64,000 nt of DNA from assembly GCF_021390245.1 (NCBI RefSeq), contig NZ_JAJUXH010000001.1, positions 62,001-126,000 on the forward strand. The letters are read 5' to 3'. Positions 28,069 to 37,612 of the stretch are shown piece by piece; positions within the stretch are counted from its first letter, which is position 1; every line of letters begins with the position of its first letter. Below the pieces are notes generated by a model. It was not told the DNA's origin. It saw nothing but the letters and a program-made list of their open reading frames with translations, and made no database searches. This DNA is from Dyadobacter sp. CY323. Lineage in GTDB: Bacteria; Bacteroidota; Bacteroidia; Cytophagales; Spirosomataceae. Position numbers and translations under genes: made by a program.

Positions 28069-28108
28069 AATAGTTTTGGATTCGGTTTAAAACGGATCCA
28101 AAACTATT
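28069..28108 (+). promoter_or_regulatory. Hairpin and promoter-like site before the DUF2723 gene
   Basis: AATAGTTTTGGATTCG (28069-28084) pairs with the sequence at 28093-28108 over 16 bp with one G-T wobble, around an 8-base loop. The left arm contains TAGTTTTG (28071-28078), a match to the Bacteroidota -7 consensus TAnnTTTG. The right arm ends only 6 bases before the ATG at 28115. It could be a DNA operator over the promoter or, if transcription starts upstream, an RNA hairpin that masks the start. Confidence 0.55.
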
Positions 28109-28114
28109 ACTGCT

Positions 28115-31090
28115 ATGACATCTTTACGAAAATGGAATAATACCGTCAGCTGGACTGTATTTGCAATCGCTCTGGCTACGTATGTCATTACCATGGAGCG
28201 CACTGCCAGTTTCTGGGATTGCGGAGAGTTCATTGCCTGTGCCTTTAAACTTCAGGTGCCGCATCCGCCCGGCGCACCTTTTTTCGTGCTGATCGGCCGC
28301 CTCTTTTCACTGCTGGCATTTGGGGACCTTACTCAAGTGGCATATTGGGTCAATATGGTGTCCGTTTTGAGTAGTGCATTTACCGTTTTTTTTCTTTTTA
28401 AAACCATTTCGCTGATTGGAATTAAGTTAGTCGGCAAGAAAGAGAAAGATCTGGAAAGTGCTGATGTCATGCTTATTATCGGGTCGGCGGTTGCCGGGTC
28501 GCTGGCTTACGCGTGGTCCGACTCGTTCTGGTTTTCAGCGGTTGAGGCAGAGGTGTATGGCATGTCGTCTTTCTTTACGGCGATTGTGATCTGGGCGGTA
28601 TTCAAATGGGAAAGTGTGGAGGATCCGGCTACTGAAAACCGCTGGCTCATCCTGACGGCCTACCTGATCGGCCTTTCCATTGGTGTACACTTGCTGAACC
28701 TGGTCACGATACCCGCGCTCGCGCTCGTTTACTACTTTAAAAAATTTCCTAAACCCACTTTTTTCGGCGGTACTGTTGCATTTCTTTGCGGATTGGCCGT
28801 ACTCGGAATCATAAATTCCGGCATCATCCCCGGTCTGCCTGAGCTGGCGGGGAAGTTTGAGATATTCTTTGTGAACTCACTTGGAATGCCTTATAATGTG
28901 GGTATTACGTTTTTTATCACGTTGTTTCTGGGTGGGCTCATCTGGGGCATCGGACATACACATCGGAAGGGAATCGTGTTGCTCAACACCAGTTTGCTTT
29001 CCCTGGCATTTGTGCTGGTAGGTTATTCTTCCTACACACTCGTACTCGTTCGCAGCGGTTACAATACACCCATTAATGAGAACAATCCCAGCGGCGTGCT
29101 GCGGTTTGTATCTTACCTGAAGCGCGAGCAATATGAAAGCCGGCCGCTATTATATGGACCATCGTTCGTTTCCCGCCCGGTCACCCAGGAACGAGGCGCA
29201 CCGGTGTACGAAAAGAGAGACGGTAAATACGTCATCATCGACTACCGTCCCGTTTATGGCTATGAACCGGGAAGTAATATGCTGCTGCCCAGAATGTACA
29301 GCTCGCAACCCGGGCATCCTCAACTGTATCAGCAAATGACCGGACTGGCGGAAGGCCAGAAGCCTGCCATGCGTCATAACCTGGTTTATATGTTCTCGCA
29401 TCAGATCGGACATATGTACTGGCGCTATTTTCTCTGGAATTTTGTAGGTCGGGAAAGTGACCGGGAAGGTGCCGGAGCGTTGCTGCCATGGAATACTTCG
29501 AAATCATACCCGAGCTCCATCAGCCTCAACCGGGGACATAATAACTTCTTTATGCTTCCATTCCTGTTGGGCCTGGCCGGCTTGTTCTTCATGTACAACC
29601 GGTCGCGGAAAGATGTGCTCGTATTGACTTTGCTTTTTGTCTTGACCGGAGTCGGGCTCGTAGTTTATCTCAACTCCCCGCCATCCGAACCTCGCGAACG
29701 CGACTATATTTATGTGGGTTCGTTTTATATTTTCTGTATGTGGATCGGTTTCGGTGTGATGGCTCTGGCAGGATATCTGCATAAACGTGTCAGGAAACCC
29801 ATTTTACAAACCAGTCTGGCGGTGGCGGCTGGCGTTTTAGTGCCGGTGATTATGGTCGCAAAAGGTTGGGACAACCACGATCGTCGTAATCGTTACCATT
29901 CGGTCGATTTCGCCCGAAACCTTCTGAATTCCTGCGCACCCAATGCGATTTTGTTTACAGGTGGCGATAACGATACGTTTCCATTGTGGTATGTGCAGGA
30001 AGTGGAAGGATTTCGAACCGATGTCCGCGTGTGCGTCCAGACTTTTCTGGGGACGGATTGGTATATCCAGCAACTGAAACGAAAAGTGAACCAATCGGAT
30101 GCATTGCCATTTACTCTCGACACAAACAGTTACGCGATGGGTAAAAACGACTACGTCCCTTTTTATGAGATTCCGTCGGTAAAGAATGGCATTAACCTGA
30201 AAGAATATCTTGACCTCGTGAATCAGGATAATAAAGCGATCCAGGTTCCGCTCACCAGCGGCGATATGACCTCGATCTTGCCTTCATCGACACTTTTTTT
30301 ACCCGTCGACAAACAGCAGGTATCGGCGTTGAATATTGTTAAAAAGGATCTCGTTCCTTATTTAACGGATTCCATGAGCTGGAAAATCGGGGAAAAAGAT
30401 CTTTTCAAAGGTGACCTGGTAATGCTCGATATCATCGCGAGTAACAACTGGAAACGTCCGGTCTATTTTTCTTCAACAATGGGGAATTCGCATAATCTTG
30501 GCTTACAGGAATATTTGCAGCTGGAAGGATATGCCTACCGGCTTCTGCCCGTGCGCGTCCCGGGCGCGAACGACGGTTACGTGAATTCGGAGGTGATGTA
30601 CGACAATCTGATGAACAAAATGTCGTGGCGCGAAATGAATAACCCGGATGTATATTACGACGATACCTACAAAGGCTCGCCCGTGATCACCGCCAGACTG
30701 TCGTTCCTGCGGCTCGCACAACAATTGATCGCCGAAAATCAGATTAACAAAGCCAGAAAAGTGGTGGATAAAGTGATGACCGTCATGCCGGACGATACGA
30801 TCCCGTTTGATCAGATTTCAGTCGGATTCGTCGGGGCACTTTTTGAGGTTGGGGAAAATAAAAAAGCACTCGACTCGGCGCGTACAATGGCGATCCGCTC
30901 GGATGAAAACCTTACCTGGATCAAAGAAAATGGCGGGCAGCGAAACCGTGATGTGAACATTGACCTGTATATTCTTCAAAATATCGTACAGGAATGCCGC
31001 CGGGCAAATCAGCAAACCGAAGCACAGAAGTACGATGCGATGTTCAAGAAGCATTTACTGGCATTTAATATGTATAGCGGAGAAAATTGA
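28115..31090 (+). CDS. DUF2723 membrane glycosyltransferase-like protein
   Basis: A 991-residue protein with the DUF2723 domain at the N-terminus (RTASFWDCGEFIACAFKLQVPHPPGAPFF). About 12 membrane helices run to residue 590, followed by a soluble C-terminal region of about 400 residues. DUF2723 is the domain of TMEM260, a protein O-mannosyltransferase, and the Asp/Glu in WDCGEF corresponds to the first-loop acidic motif of GT-C enzymes. In Bacteroidota a role in lipid-linked sugar transfer to proteins is likely but not shown here. A strong terminator follows. Confidence 0.85.
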   Translation: MTSLRKWNNTVSWTVFAIALATYVITMERTASFWDCGEFIACAFKLQVPHPPGAPFFVLIGRLFSLLAFGDLTQVAYWVNMVSVLSSAFTVFFLFKTISLIGIKLVGKKEKDLESADVMLIIGSAVAGSLAYAWSDSFWFSAVEAEVYGMSSFFTAIVIWAVFKWESVEDPATENRWLILTAYLIGLSIGVHLLNLVTIPALALVYYFKKFPKPTFFGGTVAFLCGLAVLGIINSGIIPGLPELAGKFEIFFVNSLGMPYNVGITFFITLFLGGLIWGIGHTHRKGIVLLNTSLLSLAFVLVGYSSYTLVLVRSGYNTPINENNPSGVLRFVSYLKREQYESRPLLYGPSFVSRPVTQERGAPVYEKRDGKYVIIDYRPVYGYEPGSNMLLPRMYSSQPGHPQLYQQMTGLAEGQKPAMRHNLVYMFSHQIGHMYWRYFLWNFVGRESDREGAGALLPWNTSKSYPSSISLNRGHNNFFMLPFLLGLAGLFFMYNRSRKDVLVLTLLFVLTGVGLVVYLNSPPSEPRERDYIYVGSFYIFCMWIGFGVMALAGYLHKRVRKPILQTSLAVAAGVLVPVIMVAKGWDNHDRRNRYHSVDFARNLLNSCAPNAILFTGGDNDTFPLWYVQEVEGFRTDVRVCVQTFLGTDWYIQQLKRKVNQSDALPFTLDTNSYAMGKNDYVPFYEIPSVKNGINLKEYLDLVNQDNKAIQVPLTSGDMTSILPSSTLFLPVDKQQVSALNIVKKDLVPYLTDSMSWKIGEKDLFKGDLVMLDIIASNNWKRPVYFSSTMGNSHNLGLQEYLQLEGYAYRLLPVRVPGANDGYVNSEVMYDNLMNKMSWREMNNPDVYYDDTYKGSPVITARLSFLRLAQQLIAENQINKARKVVDKVMTVMPDDTIPFDQISVGFVGALFEVGENKKALDSARTMAIRSDENLTWIKENGGQRNRDVNIDLYILQNIVQECRRANQQTEAQKYDAMFKKHLLAFNMYSGEN

Positions 31091-31121
31091 AAGTGTAATT
31101 CAGAGCAGGCAAGGTTTTAGT

Positions 31122-31165
31122 AAAAGATGGTTTGGTGCATTAACCTGCATTAAACCATCTTTTTT
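31122..31165 (+). terminator. Intrinsic terminator after the DUF2723 gene
   Basis: AAAAGATGGTTT (31122-31133) pairs with AAACCATCTTTT (31152-31163), followed by further T residues. The stop codon is 32 bases upstream. Confidence 0.9.
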
Positions 31166-31174
31166 AATTTAATA

Positions 31175-31357
31175 ATGGAAAGAACAGAACTACCCGAAAA
31201 CGGCTCGCTCGTCAGGTTCAAGCGATTTGACGAGGAAGAATGGAAAGATGGCGAGTACGATGAACAGAATAAAATGTTCATCGAGATCTATTCCGCCGAG
31301 ACCATCACGCACAACAGTACCGACATTACCGATTGGGATTATATGGAAGATGTGTAG
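31175..31357 (+). CDS. Small acidic protein of unknown function (60 aa)
   Basis: A 60-residue, strongly acidic protein (MERTELPENG start, DWDYMEDV end) with a small beta-barrel look (SLVRFKRF, KMFIEIY). I do not recognise it. The start at 31175 sits 10 bases after a terminator, behind an AT-rich leader, which is common for start regions here. Its end is 65 bases before the GH13 gene. Confidence 0.6.
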   Translation: MERTELPENGSLVRFKRFDEEEWKDGEYDEQNKMFIEIYSAETITHNSTDITDWDYMEDV

Positions 31358-31422
31358 GTGAAATCAGCGATACTGCGGGGAATGGCACTAATTTTTTAGT
31401 CGTCAAAAAAAAAGATACACGG

Positions 31423-33051
31423 ATGACTGAAGAATTGTGGTTTAAAAATGCAGTATTATATAGTCTTGACCTGGAAACCTTTATGGATGGTAACAACGAC
31501 GGGACGGGGGATTTTGAAGGCTTATGCAATAAGCTCGATTATTTACACGCACTGGGGCTGGATACCATCTGGCTCGCACCGTTTCAGCCCACTCCAAACC
31601 GGGACAATGGATACGACATCAGCGATTTTTACGGAGTAGATCCGCGCCACGGTTCCAGTGGTGATTTTGTTGATTTTATTCACAAAGCCCGCAAACTGGG
31701 CATAAAAGTCATTATTGATCTGGTCGTGAACCACACCTCCGACGAGCACCGCTGGTTTCAGGAAGCCAGATCATCAAAAGACAATCCGAAGCGTGACTGG
31801 TATGTATGGTCGGCGAAACGCCCGGCCGACTGGAACAAGGGAATGGTATTCCCGGGCGTCCAAAAAGCAACCTGGACCCGCGACAAGACAACAAACGAAT
31901 ATTACTTTCACCGCTTTTACGAGTTCCAGCCTGACCTGAATACGGATAATGAGGACGTGAGGAAGGAAATCGCCCGGATCATGGGTTACTGGCTGGAACT
32001 GGGCATTGCCGGATTCAGGGTCGATGCGGTACCATTTATTTTGGAATCGGCCCCGGTCGACGGGAAGAAAACGGTAATGCATTTCGAATACCTCAAAGAA
32101 ATGCGGCGCTTTCTGCAATGGAGGAAAGGCGATGCGGTTTTGCTGGGAGAGGCAAATGTACTTCCCAAAGAAAGCAAAAAATATTTCGGGGAGGATGGCG
32201 ACGGCATTCACCTGATGTTCAATTTCTTTGTTAACCAGTACACATTTTACGCGTTGGCGTCCAGCGACACCCGTCCGCTCATAAAAGCACTGGAGGCAAC
32301 GAAGGATATTCCCGCGGGGAGCCAGTGGGCGCATTTTCTGCGAAATCACGATGAACTGGATCTCGGCCGGCTGACAGAGCAGGAAAGGGAAGTGGTATTC
32401 AAAAGGTTTGGGCCTGATAAAAACATGCAGCTTTATGACCGCGGGATCAGGCGAAGACTTTCTCCCATGCTTGGAAACCGCCAGCAGACCGAACTTGCCT
32501 ACAGTCTGATATTTTCCTATCCCGGAATTCCCGTAATCCGATATGGGGATGAAATAGGAATGGGAGACGATTTGTCCCTGAATGAGCGGGAGGCGGTGAG
32601 AACGCCGATGCAGTGGTCGGGCGAGGCTCAGGGAGGCTTTTCGAAAGCGGAGCGTTTGGTAAACCCGGTCATCAAAGATGGATATTATGCATATGAACAC
32701 ATGAATGTGGAGAACCAGCGCCGCGATCCCGGCTCGCTGCTGAACTGGATGACCACGCTGATCCGTATCCGCAAAGAATGCCCGGAAATAGGGTATGGAA
32801 ACTGGGAGATTTTGGACACAGGGTTCAAGGAAATCTTAGGAATACGCTACATCTGGAAGAACAGGATCCTGTTTATCTGGCACAATTTTCAGGAAAAATC
32901 ACTTGAACTGGTCGTACCGGAAAAGCAGGCTGGAGCAAGCCGGCTCATTGATCTGATGAATAACATCGAAAGTACGCTGGATGAGAATGGGCGGCACACG
33001 ATCACGCTCGAAGCTTACGGTTACCGATGGTTCCGGGCGTATACCGACTAG
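31423..33051 (+). CDS. GH13 alpha-amylase-family enzyme (trehalose synthase-like)
   Basis: A 542-residue family GH13 enzyme. The four conserved regions are present: VVNHTS (about 101-106), GFRVDAV with nucleophile Asp201, LLGEAN with acid/base Glu243, and FLRNHDE with the third carboxylate Asp310. The opening WFKNAVLYSLDLETFMDGNNDGTGDF and the C-terminal maltogenic-amylase-like domain resemble TreS (maltose/trehalose interconversion) and oligo-1,6-glucosidase relatives. No signal peptide is visible, so it acts in the cytosol. I chose the ATG at 31423 because the in-frame extension upstream does not resemble the family. Confidence 0.9.
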   Translation: MTEELWFKNAVLYSLDLETFMDGNNDGTGDFEGLCNKLDYLHALGLDTIWLAPFQPTPNRDNGYDISDFYGVDPRHGSSGDFVDFIHKARKLGIKVIIDLVVNHTSDEHRWFQEARSSKDNPKRDWYVWSAKRPADWNKGMVFPGVQKATWTRDKTTNEYYFHRFYEFQPDLNTDNEDVRKEIARIMGYWLELGIAGFRVDAVPFILESAPVDGKKTVMHFEYLKEMRRFLQWRKGDAVLLGEANVLPKESKKYFGEDGDGIHLMFNFFVNQYTFYALASSDTRPLIKALEATKDIPAGSQWAHFLRNHDELDLGRLTEQEREVVFKRFGPDKNMQLYDRGIRRRLSPMLGNRQQTELAYSLIFSYPGIPVIRYGDEIGMGDDLSLNEREAVRTPMQWSGEAQGGFSKAERLVNPVIKDGYYAYEHMNVENQRRDPGSLLNWMTTLIRIRKECPEIGYGNWEILDTGFKEILGIRYIWKNRILFIWHNFQEKSLELVVPEKQAGASRLIDLMNNIESTLDENGRHTITLEAYGYRWFRAYTD

Positions 33052-33381
33052 CTTTCAAATGCGTAATGTAGAACTTCTTCAAATTAGAAGATTGCTTGTA
33101 ATAAGTGTAACGGAATATCATTTTTCCAGTTATTTTTATGGCCAAAAGTATCTAAACTGACATCAGCATTAAAAGACCTTCCTATGATAAAAACATATAC
33201 TAAAAGTACCCTCAAGTTACCTCTCCACCTTTCCTGAAATCCGGCCGTTTCGACCAGTGCGGCTTTTCACCGTATTGGATATCAGAAACATCCGGAAAAG
33301 ATTCTTTGTGTCTGCATTGCTGAAATTCCTTGGAAACCGGGGTAGCTGTTATCCTTTACAAAATACTTAAAACTGAATTTC
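33052..33381. other. Intergenic region, no gene seen
   Basis: About 330 bases between the GH13 and ankyrin genes. It is AT-rich at the start. I see no credible short gene and no strong hairpin. Confidence 0.55.
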
Positions 33382-34641
33382 ATGAATACCACTGACGTTA
33401 CCCCGCTTGTCGCTGAGCCTGCGTGGGAGTTTTACGAGCAAAAAGCGAACGAGCTGTTCGACGCCTGCAAATCAGTGGACCAAAATACGGTGCAACACAT
33501 CCGGAAATATCATCCGAATCCCGAGACGCTGACCGACATCAACAGACCTTCCTCTAATATTACGATCGAAGACGCTACTCTCATCCTTGCCAGGGAACAC
33601 GGTTTCGAAAATGGCGAAGAATTCAGAAAACACATTTCCGACCTGTCCGTTGCGGATACGCCGACATCGCAGTTTGAACGCGCGGCCGATGCCATTATCA
33701 CCGGGAACATCGGGCTACTCAGGGAATTGCTTTCACAGAATCCCACTCTGGCAAACGCGAGGTCAACGAGGGCGCACCGGGCCACACTTTTACATTACAT
33801 AGCTGCCAATGGCGTCGAAAATTACCGCCAGAAATGCCCGGAAAATGCGGTTGAGGTTGCAGATCTGCTGCTTTCAGCCGGAAGTGAAGCAGATGCTTTG
33901 GCAGATGTATATGATCAAAAGTGGGGGACTACGCTGGATTTGCTTGTTTCGAGTGTGCATCCGGCAAAAGCGGGGTTGCAGGTGGCACTGGCAGAAAAGC
34001 TGGTAGGAGGAGGCGCGGCCGTCAATGGGATTAATGATGATGGCTCCCCGCTACTCACCGCCATTTACTTCCGGTATCCGAAAGCCGCGGATGCGCTGCT
34101 GAGGCTGGGGGCGAGGGTTGATAATGTGGCGGTTGCCGCAGCGATGGGGCTGACAGGAGTAGTTGCGGATTACCTCGATAGCTCGGGTCAGTTACTGCCG
34201 GACGTGCCGCTGATCGGCGTGAGCTGGATGAATATGCCGCGGAGCCCGGAAGCAAACCTGGAACTTGCATTGGTATGGGCGGCGATGCACAACCGTGTTG
34301 ATACGGTTTCATTTTTGCTTGAAAAAGGGGTCAAACTCTCCTCGCGCGACCATCGGCAATGGACCGCATTGCATTGGGCGGCGTATTTGGGATATCCCGA
34401 AATTGTGCGGTTATTAATGGAAAAAAAGGCCCCGCTGGAAGCTAGGAACGAATTCGGTGGAACTGTACTGGATCAGACGCTCTGGGCGACGGTTCATGAA
34501 GGAGTGGGCGACCACCACATTGAGATTATAAAAAAGCTGATAGATGCCGGTGCTAAAATTCATTCGTGGTGGCTTTTTGCAGGCCTTACCCCACCGCTCG
34601 ATGACCGTGTGGCGGATGTTTTGCAAGCCTATGAACTCTGA
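33382..34641 (+). CDS. Ankyrin-repeat protein
   Basis: A 419-residue cytosolic protein without a signal peptide. Ankyrin repeats are clear around residues 105-140 (ITGNIGLLRELLSQNPTLANARST), 150-175 (GVENYRQKCPENAVEVADLLLSAG) and 295-380 (NRVDTVSFLLEKGVKLSSRDHRQWTALHWAAYLGYPEIVRLLMEKKAPLEARNEFG). Ankyrin repeats bind proteins; nothing in the context names a partner. The first 90 residues are not repeat-like. The gene ends 27 bases before the GH95-like gene, on the same strand. Confidence 0.9.
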   Translation: MNTTDVTPLVAEPAWEFYEQKANELFDACKSVDQNTVQHIRKYHPNPETLTDINRPSSNITIEDATLILAREHGFENGEEFRKHISDLSVADTPTSQFERAADAIITGNIGLLRELLSQNPTLANARSTRAHRATLLHYIAANGVENYRQKCPENAVEVADLLLSAGSEADALADVYDQKWGTTLDLLVSSVHPAKAGLQVALAEKLVGGGAAVNGINDDGSPLLTAIYFRYPKAADALLRLGARVDNVAVAAAMGLTGVVADYLDSSGQLLPDVPLIGVSWMNMPRSPEANLELALVWAAMHNRVDTVSFLLEKGVKLSSRDHRQWTALHWAAYLGYPEIVRLLMEKKAPLEARNEFGGTVLDQTLWATVHEGVGDHHIEIIKKLIDAGAKIHSWWLFAGLTPPLDDRVADVLQAYEL

Positions 34642-34668
34642 CCGATTTGTTATTAAACCTTAAATAAA

Positions 34669-36960
34669 ATGCTGAAACCGCTGCTTTTTGTCATCGGGAT
34701 GCTTTTTACTGGCTTATTAGTCGCCCAGCCACTTGAAAGACATGATCTTCTGACAACCTCATTAGCGGGTGTCTGGGACGAGGCGATCCCGCTCGGAAAT
34801 GCAACCGTTGGCGCATTAATCTGGCAAAAAGAAGGAAAGTTAAGATTTTCACTTGATCGGGCCGATCTCTGGGATATGAGACCGATGGCTGGACTGCACC
34901 GGGAAGAATTTAGCTACAAATGGGTGCAGGGACAAGTTGCCAAAAAAGACTATAAGCCTGTTCAGCAATACTTTGACGTGCCTTATGATAAAGAGCCGGC
35001 CCCTTCCAAGATCCCGGGCGGCGCTCTTGAATTTATTATTCCTGGATCCCTGAACGTCAAATCCGTACACCTTTCGTTGGCGCGCGCATTATGTGAGGTT
35101 CAGTGGGATAATGGGATGAAGCTCAAAACGTTTGTGCACGCTACGCAGCCGGTCGGATGGTTTCGGTTTGAAAATGTCAAATCGGCGATCGTACCGGAAC
35201 TGGTAACCCCAAAGTATCAAGGTAAAGTAGAGGAAGGTGCCGAGGTCAATTCGCTGGTTGGCGATGATCTGGCGCGACTTGGCTACAAGCAAGGAACGAT
35301 TGTAAAGCAGAAAAACAAAATCGTTTACCAGCAGGAAGGCTGGGTTGGGTTCCGCTATGAGATTACAGTAGAATGGAAAAACCCGTTTGCCGGAGTTTTA
35401 GAAGGAGTTTGGAGCATTTCATCTCATTATCCCGATGGGAAGACTAAAATAACTGCTTCCAATATCGTGAAAGCAGCTTTGCAGCGAGGTTACGAGGCGG
35501 ATCGCCGGACGCATTATGCCTGGTGGGAGCAGTTTTGGGGACAGTCGGCATTACGCGTGCCCGATCCGTTGCTGGAAAAGCAATGGTATCTGGAACAATA
35601 CAAATTTGGCTCGGCAGCCCGGCGCGGTGCCCCACCCATTTCTTTGCAGGCGGTTTGGACAGCCGACAACGGCAAAATCCCGCCATGGAAAGGCGATTAC
35701 CATCACGATCTCAACACCCAGCTTAGCTATTGGCCGGCATACAGTGGCAATCACCTGGAAGAAGAATTGGGTTATCTGGATCACCTGACAGCCAATCTGG
35801 ACAATTACAGGCGGTACACCAAAACCTACTTCGGTACGGACGGTCTGGCGGTTCCGGGAGTTACCACGCTCGACGGGACAGAAATGGGCGGCTGGATCCA
35901 GTATTCATTGTCTCCAACGGTCTCGTCCTGGCTGTCGCAGCATTACTACCTGCACTGGCGGTATAGTATGGATCGTGATTTTTTGAAGAAAAGTGCGTAT
36001 CCCTGGTTTAAAGAAGTGTGTACTTTTCTCGAAAACATAACTGTGAAGGATGAAAACGGATTTAGGAAACTGCCTATCAGTTCAAGTCCGGAGATCAATG
36101 ACAACAAACTCTCGGCGTGGTTTCCCGAGAATACAAACTACGATCTGGCGCTGATGAAATTTGCATTCGAAACAGCGGCTGAGCTGGCGCTGGAATTGGG
36201 TATGGTTTCGGAATCAGATCATTGGAAGGAGGTCTTGTCGGAGTTTGGAGAGTATGCCATTACGGAAAATCACGAGCTGATGTTTGCGCCTTCGCTGAGT
36301 TATAATGTGTCTCACCGGCATTTTTCACATATGATGGCAATCCATCCTTTGGGGCTGATCAAATGGGAAGACGGCGAGAACGCACAGTCCATTATCAAAA
36401 ATTCTATGGATCTGCTGGAAAAGGTTGGTCCGGATTACTGGTGTGGCTATTCGTATTCCTGGTTTGCCAATATGAAGGCGAGGGCGAAAGACGGCGAAGG
36501 TGCGGCTAAGAATCTCTCGATCTTCGCAAAAGCATTTTGCCTGCCGAACAGTTTTCACGCCAACGGCGACCAGACGAAATCGGGTTTGTCTAAATTCACA
36601 TACCGGCCATTTACGCTGGAAGGTAATTTTGCATTTGCGGCCGGTCTGCAGGAAATGCTCATTCAGAGTTACGCAGGCTTTATCGAGGTACTTCCTGCCA
36701 TTCCCGCCGGGTGGAAAGATATATCATTTGAAAAACTGAGAACGGAAGGAGCATTCCTGGTGAGCCTCAAAAAAGTGTCGGGCAGAGTTACAGATATTAG
36801 GATCACATCAGAAAAAGGCGGAGTCGCGCGGCTGAAAAAGCCGTTTGGGAAATGGACGACTCCCCTTGTTTCCGGAGTTGCAATTGATGTGCCGGAAGAG
36901 GACTTCATCGAGCTGAAATGTAAACCCGGCGGAACCATTATTTTACGTAACGCCGAATAA
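34669..36960 (+). CDS. GH95-like secreted glycoside hydrolase
   Basis: A 763-residue secreted protein with a signal peptide (MLKPLLFVIGMLFTGLLVAQ). The fold follows family GH95: WDEAIPLGNATVGALIW at residues 36-52, GDYHHDLNTQLSYWPAY near 345-360, SSPEIND near 470, HRHFSHMMAIHPLG near 545-558 and TLEGNFAFAAGLQEML near 645-660. GH95 enzymes remove alpha-L-fucose or alpha-L-galactose from glycans. Two conserved positions differ from the usual NxN and DGN motifs (here DLN and LEGN), so the specificity may differ. No SusC/SusD gene is adjacent. Confidence 0.82.
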   Translation: MLKPLLFVIGMLFTGLLVAQPLERHDLLTTSLAGVWDEAIPLGNATVGALIWQKEGKLRFSLDRADLWDMRPMAGLHREEFSYKWVQGQVAKKDYKPVQQYFDVPYDKEPAPSKIPGGALEFIIPGSLNVKSVHLSLARALCEVQWDNGMKLKTFVHATQPVGWFRFENVKSAIVPELVTPKYQGKVEEGAEVNSLVGDDLARLGYKQGTIVKQKNKIVYQQEGWVGFRYEITVEWKNPFAGVLEGVWSISSHYPDGKTKITASNIVKAALQRGYEADRRTHYAWWEQFWGQSALRVPDPLLEKQWYLEQYKFGSAARRGAPPISLQAVWTADNGKIPPWKGDYHHDLNTQLSYWPAYSGNHLEEELGYLDHLTANLDNYRRYTKTYFGTDGLAVPGVTTLDGTEMGGWIQYSLSPTVSSWLSQHYYLHWRYSMDRDFLKKSAYPWFKEVCTFLENITVKDENGFRKLPISSSPEINDNKLSAWFPENTNYDLALMKFAFETAAELALELGMVSESDHWKEVLSEFGEYAITENHELMFAPSLSYNVSHRHFSHMMAIHPLGLIKWEDGENAQSIIKNSMDLLEKVGPDYWCGYSYSWFANMKARAKDGEGAAKNLSIFAKAFCLPNSFHANGDQTKSGLSKFTYRPFTLEGNFAFAAGLQEMLIQSYAGFIEVLPAIPAGWKDISFEKLRTEGAFLVSLKKVSGRVTDIRITSEKGGVARLKKPFGKWTTPLVSGVAIDVPEEDFIELKCKPGGTIILRNAE

Positions 36961-36984
36961 ACGATTGCTCTGCAGTGTGTGATC

Positions 36985-37398
36985 TTAAACTGCTTCGAGT
37001 GCAGTAAGCTTTTCCTGCGGCTTATCTTCCTCCCGTATTTTGGCCCGGTGCATTTCCCCCCAGGCAATCAGCTCGGCCAGGACGGGATCGAGAGTCTGAC
37101 TGTACTCGGTCAGCTCATATTCAATCACTACGTTGGGCTCGGTGTATACATTCCGTTTCAAAAAGCCATTGATCTCCAGTTCTTTCAGTTCATTGGAAAG
37201 TACCCGGGCCGATATGCCGCTGATCGCACGTTGCAGATCGTTGAACCGCTTGTTTCCTTCCGTCAATGCGATAATGACGCGTAATTTCCACTTTCCACCG
37301 ATCACGTAAAGAGCGTCGCCCATTGCGCCTAGTTTGCTGGTACATTCCGCCGAGGAGTGATTTCTTTCTTGCCTGGTTCCAAATTTCATTGTTTCCAC
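36985..37398 (-). CDS. HxlR-family transcriptional regulator
   Basis: A 137-residue winged-helix regulator. The core GDALYVIGGKWKLRVIIALTEGNKRFNDLQRAISGISARVLSNELKELE is the typical HxlR domain. Three conserved cysteines seen in some redox-sensing members are not present; only one Cys near residue 19 is visible. The upstream region (37399-37460) has repeated ACTAAC/GTTAG blocks on both strands that look like an operator for this regulator. HxlR genes often regulate a divergent gene. Here the divergent position holds only a short broken reading frame. Confidence 0.9.
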   Translation of the reverse strand: METMKFGTRQERNHSSAECTSKLGAMGDALYVIGGKWKLRVIIALTEGNKRFNDLQRAISGISARVLSNELKELEINGFLKRNVYTEPNVVIEYELTEYSQTLDPVLAELIAWGEMHRAKIREEDKPQEKLTALEAV

Positions 37399-37482
37399 TA
37401 ACTAGATGGTTGCTACTAACCTTTTGTTTATTACTAACATATTGTTAGCAAAGATAACCAGTTTTGCAGAAAACAAAACCAT

Positions 37483-37612
37483 TATGAAAGCAAAAAAATC
37501 ATTACATCGCCATCCCGGCAATCGCCTCGCTGATGGTCGTTCCAGCGGCATTAAGAAGCTGTTACAATCCAGGGATACGTCCGGAGTTTGAGTTAACAGA
37601 ACGATTGCATTA
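37483..37612 (+). pseudogene. Possible frameshifted small secreted protein
   Basis: An ATG at 37483 is followed by a run of seven A. Read directly, the frame gives a basic peptide without character. If one A is removed, the frame reads MKAKNHYIAIPAIASLMVVPAALRSC, like a signal or lipoprotein leader, and ends at TAA 37610-37612. It lies divergent to the HxlR gene, where a regulated gene would be expected. It may be a decayed gene, a phase-variable run or a sequencing error. Confidence 0.3.
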
